A DNA stretch of 64,000 nt. Source: Bacteriovorax sp. MedPE-SWde. GTDB lineage: Bacteria > Bdellovibrionota > Bacteriovoracia > Bacteriovoracales > Bacteriovoracaceae. Below are positions 1 through 8,849 of this stretch, in pieces. The notes beneath the pieces were generated by a model that saw only the letters and a list, made by a program, of their open reading frames with translations, did not search any database and was not told the origin of the DNA. Position 1 is the first letter of the stretch, and every line of letters begins with the position of its first letter. The position numbers and the translations under genes are program-made. Location of the stretch: assembly GCA_001874305.1 (NCBI GenBank), contig MPCU01000004.1:186001-250000 (forward strand), in the 5' to 3' direction.

Positions 1-1231
1 TCCAAATTGTCATATCTGGATCATGACTAACGGAGCTCTCACTATGTCCACAAATGATAATGTTATCGTGGTCATCTAGAATAACAGCGTTAGCAAAGTC
101 TTCTCCATTAGAGGTTCCACCTGCACTATGATGATGGATATATCCATCTTTTATATTATTTCCATCATGATCTTCGCCAAAAGTTGTATCGATATCTCCA
201 GAGGCTTTGTATTTCCACAAGGCCATATCATATCTAACAGATTGACTCTCAAGGATATGCCCCGCTGCCAAGATATCCCCTTCGCTATTCATTATGACAG
301 ATTTTATATCACCACTTTTAGAGGAAAAGGATTCAACTCCACCAAAGCTAAAGTTATTATCTAATGAACCAGTCGAGTTAAGTTTCCAAAGAGTCGGCTT
401 ACCATTTGCTATTCCACCAACAATGACATTTGAGCTTGCGTCTAAAGTTAGAGCATAGGCTTTCTCCGATTGAGCATTACTATCATAGAGAAAGTATCCA
501 ACTCCATTATAGCTTTGATCAATTCGCCCATCAGAAGTTAACTTCATTATCATCATGTCATCTGAGCCAGAAGAGTTTGAATGACCAGCAAGATAAATAC
601 TTCCTTCAGAGGAAACCTTTATCGCTGTAACATCTTCAGTTGAAGTTGATGAAAATGAATAAATAATAAATCCATCCTGCTTTCCATCTACAGGATACTT
701 ATCCTCTCCAAAACTTTGATCAAGTACTCCGTCTGTTGAGTACTTAACGACAATCAAATCGTAATTCAATCCATTATGTGCCTGACCAGTAACAAGAATT
801 CCACCATCGGATGCAAAAGCAAGTGCCCTACCAAAGTCGTGTTGGTTCCCATTGGCCTTTCCTGTTGGATCGTCTAATACGACGTAACCTTTACCTCCAG
901 CAAAACTAGTATCTAGTCCTCCATTTTTATCAAGCTTCCAAAGAACGATGTCATACTCAGGGTTTCGTGCATAGCCTGCAATATAAACTTCATCACTAGG
1001 GCCAACAAGAAGGCCTAATCCATCATCATGACTTCCGCTTATATCAAAAGCATTAAATCCTTTCTTCTCAGGACCAAATGTCTCATCAAGGGCCCCAAGA
1101 GCGAGATCTCTTTTAACCTTTCCAGAAATTGGATTCGCAGAAGAAGTGGTCGCACTCTCAGAAGCATTGTCAGAGTTACATGAGTAAAAAATTATTAGAG
1201 GTATAAAGAAGAAAGTTAGGATTTTTGTCAT
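1..1231 (-). CDS. Delta-60-repeat lipoprotein, 3' part cut by window edge
   Basis: A reading frame runs on the minus strand from an ATG at 1229-1231 to the window edge and is still open there. At least 410 codons are visible. The N-terminus is a lipoprotein signal ending in a lipobox-like FYSC followed by a Ser/Asn/Thr-rich linker. The rest is a series of roughly 50-60-residue units. Each has an LDxSFG-type turn (LDETFG, LDTSFA, LDQSFG, IDQSYN, IDTTFG) followed by a strand pattern like IYIAGYA or ILVTGQA. This is the delta-60 repeat (DUF5122) beta-propeller pattern of secreted and surface proteins. An AGAAG Shine-Dalgarno lies just upstream. It sits downstream of the giant repeat protein but behind a terminator, so it is probably a separate unit. 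Ligand or function is unknown. Confidence 0.8.
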   Translation of the reverse strand, partial: MTKILTFFFIPLIIFYSCNSDNASESATTSSANPISGKVKRDLALGALDETFGPEKKGFNAFDISGSHDDGLGLLVGPSDEVYIAGYARNPEYDIVLWKLDKNGGLDTSFAGGKGYVVLDDPTGKANGNQHDFGRALAFASDGGILVTGQAHNGLNYDLIVVKYSTDGVLDQSFGEDKYPVDGKQDGFIIYSFSSTSTEDVTAIKVSSEGSIYLAGHSNSSGSDDMMIMKLTSDGRIDQSYNGVGYFLYDSNAQSEKAYALTLDASSNVIVGGIANGKPTLWKLNSTGSLDNNFSFGGVESFSSKSGDIKSVIMNSEGDILAAGHILESQSVRYDMALWKYKASGDIDTTFGEDHDGNNIKDGYIHHHSAGGTSNGEDFANAVILDDHDNIIICGHSESSVSHDPDMTIW

Positions 1232-1264
1232 TACTTCTTATCGTACATTACGATAAAAAAGCTT

Positions 1265-1290
1265 AAAAAAAAGGGAGCTAAAAGCTCCCC
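1265..1290 (-). terminator. Intrinsic terminator of the giant repeat gene
   Basis: On the minus strand a GGGAGC stem (1284-1289) pairs with GCTCCC (1273-1278) around a five-base loop. It is followed by eight U. It begins 6 bases after the stop codon of the upstream gene. Confidence 0.85.
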
Positions 1291-1295
1291 TTCAT

Positions 1296-4200
1296 TTATT
1301 TACCACAAGCTTGTGATTTTTCTGTTTTAACTTGTTTTTCAAGTCTCATGATCTTCTCTCCAGTAACTATGTAGTTTAGAGAAACACCACATTTTTTAGA
1401 CTCATCAAATACTCTCTTAAAGAGGTACTTATTCTTGTACGCATACTTTCCAAAATCAGCATATGCTTTAACAAATTCTTTATTATTTGTTCCATAATAC
1501 TTTTTCATTTTCTTAACTTGTTTAAAAACTTTCTTTAAGTTGTAAACAGCATCTTGTTTTTCTCTTTTAATACAGCTTGAGTTTTTCTTACAGTCGTATT
1601 TAATTTGAGCAACAAGGTCATTTCTAAAATCGATCTCTTTAACAGAACTCATTAAGTGTTCTGTATATGCCTTAGAAAAGTCTATCTTCATTTCAACTTT
1701 CGTATAGTTTAGCTTTCCAGATTTCTTAGGAACAACTGTAGAAAGTTCACTGAATAAGTATGTCTTATTCACAAGTCTTCTAACTGCTCTTTTTAGTTTT
1801 TTCGCAGTTCCATTATTCGTTTCATAGCTCCAAACAAAAGACCCTTTAGCATCAAAGTACTCTTTATCATCAAGCTTCGTCTCTGTTACACCAGCATAGA
1901 ATGCCTTTACAGCATTTCTTTCTTTAGTTCCTAAGTTAGAGCTTGTTCCACTTGAATATATACCGTACTGGCTCTTAACCTTTGCACCTGTTTCATGAAC
2001 TGTCATATTTGATAATTCAAAAAACTTTCCTGCACTATATGTCCAAGAAGCTAGTTGGATAAAAGGAGTTGATGTACCTAAGTTAAAAGTACTTCCAGTA
2101 AATGTTGAACTAGATGAAACAACTTTTTCAACTCTTGGGTCTGCGTAATGATCCATATCTTGAACAGAAGCAATATTACCCTTTAACATATCTTCGTAAA
2201 CAGCTTTAATTTCATCATCAGCTAAGTCGAGAACAAATGAGAATGCCGCACCTTCTTTATTTATCTTAGAAACACTTGCTCCAACGAATAGTGCTCCAGT
2301 TGATAAAGACATTGATTTAAGCTTATTTCTTGTAACTTCGATATATACTCTAGACTCATCAAGCTTTTGAACAAAAGTTGTATAAGAACCTTGAGCAACT
2401 GCCGCAGTACTTAGAGGAATCAGGTCATACATTCCTCCAAGAGTGAACATTACACCACCGTTAGATTCATAAGTTACGCTATCACCAGCTCTCCAAGACT
2501 TAAGGTCTTCCGCTTTATATGGAACCTTCATTGTCTTCTCTACAGATGCTATTTCATTTTTCCCAAAAGCTAGCTTCTTAAATAGAACATTTGATCCTTT
2601 AATTGGAGCAATACCAATTCCGTACATAGTTCCAGCAAGTTCAGGATACTTATCTCCAGCATTAGGATAGTTCCAGCTTCCAGAAACACCAAGACCTAGA
2701 GTGTAGTTCTTTTTCTTTGTAACAATATATGCCGAAGCATTATTGATATAAGAAAGGTTCTTAGAAGGATATTGTTCAGACTCTACAACTTCAACAGACT
2801 GAGAAGCAAAGAGGTTCGTAAAGAGTAATGGCTTAACACTAAAAGCAGTGATTAGCTCATCTTCATTATTATTACCGATATGGTTATTCCCAATATTGTT
2901 ATTACCACGGTTATTATTACCGTTGTTCTCATCTCCAATATTGTCATTACCTTGGTTTCTATCACCAGTATTTCTATCACCGATGTTGTCGCTACCTAGG
3001 TTTGCGCTACCATTGTTTCTATCTCCAACATTGTAGTCACCATTATTGTCACTACCTGAGTTGAATTCACCATTGTTTCTATAACCATAGTTATAACTAC
3101 CGTTATTAAAGTCACCAGTATTGAAATCTCCAGTATTTTGCTGACCAAAGTTTCCATTACCAGTATTTAAACTTCCTTGGTTTCCTGATCCATTATTATC
3201 AAAACCAACATTATAACTTCCATTGTTTCTGTCACCAAAGTTAGAGTCACCAGTATTAGAGCTACCTACGTTAGAGCTACCAATATTATCATTCCCTAGG
3301 TTATGATCTCCAGTATTTCTATTACCGAGGTTCATATCACCCTGGTTTCTATTCCCTAAGTTATTATCACCAGTATTTCTATGTCCAATATTTCCAGAAC
3401 CAGTATTTCTGTTTCCTAAGTTATGGTTACCCTCATTTCTGTTACCAATATTTAGGTCTCCAGTATTGTTACTACCAACATTGAAGTCACCTGTATTAGC
3501 GTTACCGCTGTTGTGATCACCTGTGTTTCTGTTTCCAAAGTTGTTATCACCAGTATTTCTGTTACCAACGTTACTAGTACCTGTATTTCTATGCCCTAGG
3601 TTATTATCACCTGTATTTCTATTACCAACATTTCCATCACCAGTGTTTCCACTACCTGCATTGTAGAAACCTGTGTTGTTATTACCAACATTTGATTCCC
3701 CAGTATTTCCGTTACCAACGTTTGCCTCTCCGTTGTTACCGTTACCTGCGTTGTCATAACCTACGTTATTATTTCCGCTATTATAAGCACCGTCATTTCC
3801 ATTACCCATATTTGAGTAACCAGTATTGTTATTACCAGCGTTTCTATCTCCAACATTACCGTTACCAATGTTTCGACTTCCTACGTTTCCGTTTCCTGAG
3901 TTATAAGAACCGTCGTTATTACTACCAGAGTTATAATTACCTTCATTACGGTTACCAGTATTATAACTTCCTTCGTTTCCATTTCCTGAGTTGTAATCGC
4001 CTACGTTGTTATTACCAGCGTTATACTCACCAGTATTTCCGTTTCCAGTATTTCTATCACCTTCGTTTCTGTTTCCAGTGTTGTATTCACCTACATTGTT
4101 ATTTCCTGTATTATTTCTACCTTCATTTCCATGACCAGCATTACCACGCCCCTCATTTCCAGTACCAGCATTGTAGTCCCCTTCGTTACCGTTACCAGCA

Positions 4201-6428
4201 TTGAAGCGTCCGTCATTTCCAGCACCAGAGTTGTAGTCACCTAGGTTATTATTTCCAGAGTTTCTTCTACCTTCATTTCCATTACCGGCGTTATACTCAC
4301 CAGTATTTCCATTCCCAGAGTTTAGATCCCCAGTGTTTCCATTTCCAGAGTTGTGCTCACCTGAGTTTCTATTTCCAGCATTGAAGTCACCAGTGTTTGC
4401 GTTACCCGCATTGAAAGCGCCATCATTTCCGTTACCAGAGTTGAAGTTACCATCATTATTATTTCCAGAATTAAAGTCACCTGTATTTGAATGTCCTGAA
4501 TTGAAATTGCCTGTATTGCTGCTACCAGTATTAAAACCTCCAGTATTCCCATTTCCAGTATTGTAATTACCTTCATTATTATTTCCGGCATTAAACACAC
4601 CTGTGTTTCCATTCCCCTGGTTATAATCACCTTCGTTACGGTTACCACTATTGTAGTTTCCTTCGTTAGAGTTACCAGAGTTTAAGAATCCATCATTACC
4701 ATTACCAGAATTACTGTAATCAGAGTTTCTATTTCCCGAGTTCGAAAAACTTGTATTCCTGTTTCCTGAATTTACCTCACCAGTGTTACCACGACCTGTA
4801 TTTTGATTAGAATCTGCACCAACAAGAGAGCCTGATTGATTATCACCACGGTTAGCATGACCTGAGTTGTTACTTCCTCTATTGTACGTTCCCGAATTAT
4901 CATCACCCGCATTATAACTTCCGGAGTTTCGATCTCCATTATTCACGACACCAGTGTTACCATTTCCGTTATTGATGCTACCTGTATTACCATTCCCGTT
5001 ATTTACAACACCTGAGTTTCTGTCACCGTTATTTAAAGTACCAGTATTTCTATTGCCTCTGTTATAATCACCTTCATTCACATTCCCTGTGTTATTGGCA
5101 CCTACATTCATATTTCCTGTATTCTGATGTCCACTATTCCTACTACCACTATTCTGCATTCCAGTGTTTCTATTTCCGTTATTTTGAATACCAGTATTAG
5201 CATTACCGTTATTCTGAATACCTGTGTTTCTGTCACCATTATTTTGAACACCAGTGTTAGCATTTCCTCTATTTTCAACACCTGTATTTCTATTACCTGT
5301 GTTGCTTACGCCAGAGTTATTACTTCCTCTGTTTGTATCTCCAGTATTTGAATTACCACGGTTAGAAGAGCCATCATTTCGACTCCCTCTATTATAAGAG
5401 CCGTCGTTGTTATTTCCTCTGTTGTAAGAGCCGTCGTTATTATTTCCGTTATTATATGAGCCAGTATTTCCATTTCCAGAATTATAGCTAGCATCATTTC
5501 TATTACCATTGTTATAGCTACCATCATTTCTGTTACCAGTATTATAGTGCCCATCATTCTGGTTACCAGTATTGTAACGTCCAGTGTTTCTATCACCTGT
5601 ATTATTACTATTTACGTTTGCATTCCCTGTGTTGTGATCCGCAGAGTTTCTGTTTCCAGTATTAAAGTCAGCGCTATTTCTATTACCAGTGTTATAGTCA
5701 CCAGTATTTGCATTACCTCTGTTGTAATCTCCAGAGTTAGCATTACCTCTGTTACGATCTCCAGTATTTGCATTACCCGCGTTATAGTCACCAGAGTTTC
5801 TATTTCCTAGGTTTCTAGTCCCTTCATTTGCGTTACCGTTATTTAGGTCACCATTATTTCTGTTTCCAACATTGTTGTTCCCAGTATTTCGGTTACCATT
5901 ATTTAAGATACCATCGTTACCATTTCCATTATTAAGAGATCCATCATTACCGTTACCATTATTTAATCGCCCAGTATTTCTGTTACCGTTATTTAATGTA
6001 CCGTCATTATTATTCCCTAAGTTGGAATGACCAGAGTTCCCTGAACCAAGGTTCATGTCTCCATCTACACGATCATTAAAATTAGCGTTACTAGCATTGC
6101 TCGCTCCAACATTAATATTTGAAGATTGCCCATTAGTATTTAAAGTCGCTGCATCGTATGAGCTTCTTGAGTTTGAATTACCCGTTGCTGATGTATTTCC
6201 AGACGCAGTATTTGAGCCATGATTTGGCCCTAAGTCAGTTCCTAGAATCATGCTATTTAAAAGCATATTATTTGCATTCGTACTCGTATAATTTAGAGAT
6301 ACACAATTTCCCTGAGTGGAAATGAATCCTGTTGCAGGATCTATAGTTCTCTTACAAGGAATATTTTCTATTGTTGCCCATGTAGGAATGGCAAGCACAG
6401 CAATAACTGCAATTTTGATTTTTTGCAT
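1296..6428 (-). CDS. Giant exported Asn/Gly pentapeptide-repeat (NxGxx) protein
   Basis: 1,710 residues. A signal peptide (about 1-18, ending PTWA) is followed by a short Asn/Ser-rich lead (19-125). Residues 126-1188 are about 212 tandem NxGxx pentapeptides, mostly alternating as a decapeptide N-x-G-N-x-N-x-G-x-x. The fifth position is often R, G, N or A and the tenth often Y, F, L or H. This resembles the Pentapeptide_2 family known from mycobacterial PPE-MPTR proteins, and differs from the A(D/N)Lxx pentapeptides of MfpA/Qnr. Residues 1189-1710 form a separate, non-repetitive, Lys-rich domain with several cysteines near the end, which I do not recognise. The start is supported by GGAGA seven bases before the ATG. 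Export and a long rod or beta-helix shape are inference. Surface adhesion, prey contact or a protective layer are all possible; nothing in the sequence decides between them. Confidence 0.85.
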   Translation of the reverse strand: MQKIKIAVIAVLAIPTWATIENIPCKRTIDPATGFISTQGNCVSLNYTSTNANNMLLNSMILGTDLGPNHGSNTASGNTSATGNSNSRSSYDAATLNTNGQSSNINVGASNASNANFNDRVDGDMNLGSGNSGHSNLGNNNDGTLNNGNRNTGRLNNGNGNDGSLNNGNGNDGILNNGNRNTGNNNVGNRNNGDLNNGNANEGTRNLGNRNSGDYNAGNANTGDRNRGNANSGDYNRGNANTGDYNTGNRNSADFNTGNRNSADHNTGNANVNSNNTGDRNTGRYNTGNQNDGHYNTGNRNDGSYNNGNRNDASYNSGNGNTGSYNNGNNNDGSYNRGNNNDGSYNRGSRNDGSSNRGNSNTGDTNRGSNNSGVSNTGNRNTGVENRGNANTGVQNNGDRNTGIQNNGNANTGIQNNGNRNTGMQNSGSRNSGHQNTGNMNVGANNTGNVNEGDYNRGNRNTGTLNNGDRNSGVVNNGNGNTGSINNGNGNTGVVNNGDRNSGSYNAGDDNSGTYNRGSNNSGHANRGDNQSGSLVGADSNQNTGRGNTGEVNSGNRNTSFSNSGNRNSDYSNSGNGNDGFLNSGNSNEGNYNSGNRNEGDYNQGNGNTGVFNAGNNNEGNYNTGNGNTGGFNTGSSNTGNFNSGHSNTGDFNSGNNNDGNFNSGNGNDGAFNAGNANTGDFNAGNRNSGEHNSGNGNTGDLNSGNGNTGEYNAGNGNEGRRNSGNNNLGDYNSGAGNDGRFNAGNGNEGDYNAGTGNEGRGNAGHGNEGRNNTGNNNVGEYNTGNRNEGDRNTGNGNTGEYNAGNNNVGDYNSGNGNEGSYNTGNRNEGNYNSGSNNDGSYNSGNGNVGSRNIGNGNVGDRNAGNNNTGYSNMGNGNDGAYNSGNNNVGYDNAGNGNNGEANVGNGNTGESNVGNNNTGFYNAGSGNTGDGNVGNRNTGDNNLGHRNTGTSNVGNRNTGDNNFGNRNTGDHNSGNANTGDFNVGSNNTGDLNIGNRNEGNHNLGNRNTGSGNIGHRNTGDNNLGNRNQGDMNLGNRNTGDHNLGNDNIGSSNVGSSNTGDSNFGDRNNGSYNVGFDNNGSGNQGSLNTGNGNFGQQNTGDFNTGDFNNGSYNYGYRNNGEFNSGSDNNGDYNVGDRNNGSANLGSDNIGDRNTGDRNQGNDNIGDENNGNNNRGNNNIGNNHIGNNNEDELITAFSVKPLLFTNLFASQSVEVVESEQYPSKNLSYINNASAYIVTKKKNYTLGLGVSGSWNYPNAGDKYPELAGTMYGIGIAPIKGSNVLFKKLAFGKNEIASVEKTMKVPYKAEDLKSWRAGDSVTYESNGGVMFTLGGMYDLIPLSTAAVAQGSYTTFVQKLDESRVYIEVTRNKLKSMSLSTGALFVGASVSKINKEGAAFSFVLDLADDEIKAVYEDMLKGNIASVQDMDHYADPRVEKVVSSSSTFTGSTFNLGTSTPFIQLASWTYSAGKFFELSNMTVHETGAKVKSQYGIYSSGTSSNLGTKERNAVKAFYAGVTETKLDDKEYFDAKGSFVWSYETNNGTAKKLKRAVRRLVNKTYLFSELSTVVPKKSGKLNYTKVEMKIDFSKAYTEHLMSSVKEIDFRNDLVAQIKYDCKKNSSCIKREKQDAVYNLKKVFKQVKKMKKYYGTNNKEFVKAYADFGKYAYKNKYLFKRVFDESKKCGVSLNYIVTGEKIMRLEKQVKTEKSQACGK
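2865..6053 (-). repeat. Coding tandem array, 15/30-nt period
   Basis: About 3.2 kb of DNA keeps a strict 15-nt (pentapeptide) period with a 30-nt super-period. The Gly-codon columns stay in phase from 6053 down to about 4850 and from about 4800 down to 2865. The two blocks are offset by a single 6-nt gain at about 4800-4845, where the peptide reads GSLVGADSNQ instead of regular units. Synonymous positions vary freely (Asn AAT/AAC, Gly GGT/GGA/GGG/GGC) while the NxG frame is kept. That suggests an old array held by protein-level selection. Open frames on other strands and phases here are by-products of the repeat. Confidence 0.9.
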
Positions 6429-6528
6429 TATGGTTTCTCCAATTTAATTAATTTGTTTGAGCTTATTTAATAGAAATTTCAAAGATTTACAACGGATTGA
6501 TTCAAATATGTTATTTTATTCATAGGGT

Positions 6529-6543
6529 AACTATCTGATAGTT
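6529..6543. promoter_or_regulatory. 15-bp palindrome between ndh and the giant gene
   Basis: AACTATC and GATAGTT form perfect 7-base arms around a single base. It lies about 100 bp upstream of the giant repeat gene and about 45 bp past the ndh stop. No U-tract follows it on the minus strand, so an operator is likelier than a terminator. No regulator is assigned. Confidence 0.25.
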
Positions 6544-6586
6544 TGTACATACAATAAATGATATAGAAGGTGAACATCTTCTCATT

Positions 6587-7813
6587 TTATTCATCAAGTG
6601 ACTGTCTATCAGTGATGATTCTAACGCCTTTACTATTAAAGAAGAATGCAAAGGCCCACTGAATGAAAACCATCAACCTATTTCTAAAGTCTATAAGAAA
6701 GAGAATATGAATAAAGCTCCAGCTAAGCCATGCAAAAAGACCAGTTACTTTAAGACCGTGAAAGTTTACAACTGCCTTGTAGTTTCCAATAGTCGCCATT
6801 GAACCTTTATCAATATATTTAAATGGTAGAGATTTACTTTTTTTGATTTGCTTGGACACATGTCGGCCCTGTTGAGAAGCGACAGGGGCAAGAGATGGAA
6901 GAGGCTTACCTTTAGAGTTTTTTAAATGTGCAGAATCACCTAATACATAAATATTAGAATATTCAGGAATAGAGAGATCATTATTTACTTCTACCCTTCC
7001 CATTCGATCTAGCTTTACTTCTAGTTTCATAAGAAGTGGAGAAGCCTTATTTCCTGCTGCCCATATGATATTTTCTGAGCAGATTTCATCATCTTCTAAT
7101 ACAACGATCCCTTTTTTAATTTCTTTTACTCGTGAACGAGTTAGAACAGTTACTCCAAGGTCTTCTAGATAGCCTTTTGCCTTTTTTGACAACATACCTG
7201 AGTAAGCAGGAAGAACCTCCTTTCCCCCTTCAATAAGATATATCTTGGCCTTAGTTGGATCAAAATCACGAAACTCCTTAGATAGAATATCGTAGGCAAT
7301 CTCTGCAAATGCACCGGCCAACTCAACTCCCGTTGGACCTGCACCTATAATCACAAAGTTTAAACTCTTTTCATTACTTCGCTCGCATTCTTCGAATGAT
7401 TTTAGCATTTTATTTCTAATAGTAAGAGCGTCTTCAATTGTTTTTAAACCAGGAGCGAAGTCTTTCCAGGACTCGTTTCCATAATAGAAAGGCCTTGCCC
7501 CTGGTGAGAGGATGAGATAGTCGTATTGATGAGAGACATTGGACGACGTAAGAACAAGTTTATTATTTTTATCAATATCGACTACCTCATCGAGGAGAAC
7601 TTTTATATTTTTACCACCGGCCAAGATTTCTCTAATAGGTGCGGAAATATCCGCGGGAGAAAGAGAAGCCGAGGCCACCTGATAAAGAAGAGGTTGAAAG
7701 AGATGATGATTCTTTTTATCTATAAGAGTTACTTCAAAGTCAGTATTCATAAAGGACTTTGCTGCCGCAATTCCAGCAAATCCTCCCCCAACAATTAAGA
7801 CCTTCTTTTTCAT
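6587..7813 (-). CDS. ndh: Type II NADH dehydrogenase (NDH-2)
   Basis: 408 residues from an ATG at 7811-7813, chosen because GGAG stands six bases upstream. A frame extension of 14 codons to 7855 has no ribosome site. The N-terminus has the FAD dinucleotide fold (GGGFAGIAAA). A second GxGxxG in the middle (IGAGPTGVELAGA) is the NAD(H) site, and a late VLGDSAHL motif binds flavin. Length and motif order match single-subunit, non-proton-pumping NADH:quinone oxidoreductases. The C-terminal quarter has the amphipathic/hydrophobic stretch (about 355-390) that anchors the enzyme at the inner membrane. It is divergent from a LysR regulator across a 100-bp gap, so that regulator may control it. Confidence 0.88.
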   Translation of the reverse strand: MKKKVLIVGGGFAGIAAAKSFMNTDFEVTLIDKKNHHLFQPLLYQVASASLSPADISAPIREILAGGKNIKVLLDEVVDIDKNNKLVLTSSNVSHQYDYLILSPGARPFYYGNESWKDFAPGLKTIEDALTIRNKMLKSFEECERSNEKSLNFVIIGAGPTGVELAGAFAEIAYDILSKEFRDFDPTKAKIYLIEGGKEVLPAYSGMLSKKAKGYLEDLGVTVLTRSRVKEIKKGIVVLEDDEICSENIIWAAGNKASPLLMKLEVKLDRMGRVEVNNDLSIPEYSNIYVLGDSAHLKNSKGKPLPSLAPVASQQGRHVSKQIKKSKSLPFKYIDKGSMATIGNYKAVVNFHGLKVTGLFAWLSWSFIHILFLIDFRNRLMVFIQWAFAFFFNSKGVRIITDRQSLDE

Positions 7814-7913
7814 ATCAACTCCAATTCTGTCATCTTTAATTATGATATAGCTCACTTTACGATGACATTATGATTGAAACAATACGATAATTTTGCAATA
7901 CTCTATTTCGAAT

Positions 7914-8849
7914 ATGGAAATAATCAAAAAGACAACATTTGACAGAATATACGCTTTTCAACTCGCTATGATAGTTCTCAAAGAAGGATCTTTTGTAGCA
8001 GCTTCGAGAAGATTACAAGTCTCACCATCAAATATCACAAAAGAAATTCAGAAGTTAGAAGATTACTTAGGTGTTAAAATATTCAAGAGAACAACTCGTT
8101 CATTGACCCTTACTCAAGAGGGTAAAATCGCTTTAGAGAGAGCAAGGAATATCTTAAATGATCTCCATGAGCTTGAAGATCATGTTCATGGCTCGGTTGA
8201 TACATTCCAAGGCTCGATGAGGGTTACTGCTCCAACGACTCTTGGTCAGAATCTCTTATCAAAGTACCTTGCTCAATACCAACTAGAGCATCCCTACATA
8301 GATCTAGATCTTCGATTTACTGATAGAATTTTAGATCCTGTTGAACAAGATATTGATCTAAGTATTCGAACGGCATTCTCTTTGAAAGACTCAAGTCTCT
8401 ATGTGAAAAATCTTGGAGAATTAGAAAGAGTTATTGTGGCCTCTGACGACTACCTTTCACATTTTAAGGTACCAAGGAATCCAGACAATCTTAATAAACA
8501 TAATTGTCTCTTATATATGCGTGGAGATAGTCCATTTATCTGGTCTTTTAATAAAGGTGGATTAAATAGAAATATTCATGTTCAAGGAACTTATAAATCG
8601 AATAACTTACTGAGTCTTATTAAAGCTTGTGAGCTAGGTGTTGGTATATTAAACATCCCAAGGTATTTAGTTAAAGAGCAAATTGAAGAAGGGAGTTTAA
8701 AGGTTTTATTTAAATCTTGGCGACTTCCTGCACATAGTATTTTTTTACTCTCCTCCAGAAAACCGTCAGAGAGTAAAAGATTAAGTACAATGGTAGAATT
8801 CTTATCAGAAAGTCTACAAGATTATTGTAAGAGGTCTAAAAGACTCTAG
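7914..8849 (+). CDS. LysR-family transcriptional regulator
   Basis: 311 residues from the ATG at 7914. A TTG at 7893 would add seven residues, and neither start has a strong Shine-Dalgarno. The N-terminal winged helix-turn-helix is clear (AASRRLQVSPSNITKEIQKLE, about residues 30-50, then the wing LGVKIFKRTTRSLTLTQEG). The effector-binding periplasmic-protein-like fold follows (RVTAPTTLGQ onwards). The gene lies head to head with ndh, the usual arrangement for a LysR protein and its target, so control of respiratory NADH oxidation is a reasonable guess. The 3' end overlaps the convergent RNase G gene by 4 bp. The inducer is unknown. Confidence 0.88.
   Translation: MEIIKKTTFDRIYAFQLAMIVLKEGSFVAASRRLQVSPSNITKEIQKLEDYLGVKIFKRTTRSLTLTQEGKIALERARNILNDLHELEDHVHGSVDTFQGSMRVTAPTTLGQNLLSKYLAQYQLEHPYIDLDLRFTDRILDPVEQDIDLSIRTAFSLKDSSLYVKNLGELERVIVASDDYLSHFKVPRNPDNLNKHNCLLYMRGDSPFIWSFNKGGLNRNIHVQGTYKSNNLLSLIKACELGVGILNIPRYLVKEQIEEGSLKVLFKSWRLPAHSIFLLSSRKPSESKRLSTMVEFLSESLQDYCKRSKRL

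Noticed and set aside
3692-4204. Plus-strand open frames across the repeat array (also 2848-3036, 5127-5351, 5547-5810)
   Set aside because: They are by-products of a 15-nt period that avoids stops in several frames. They have no ribosome sites and odd low-complexity products.
2865-6053. Regular 30-bp direct repeats that could suggest a CRISPR or satellite array
   Set aside because: There are no unique spacers between identical repeats. The units vary at synonymous sites and encode one continuous protein frame with a signal peptide and ribosome site.
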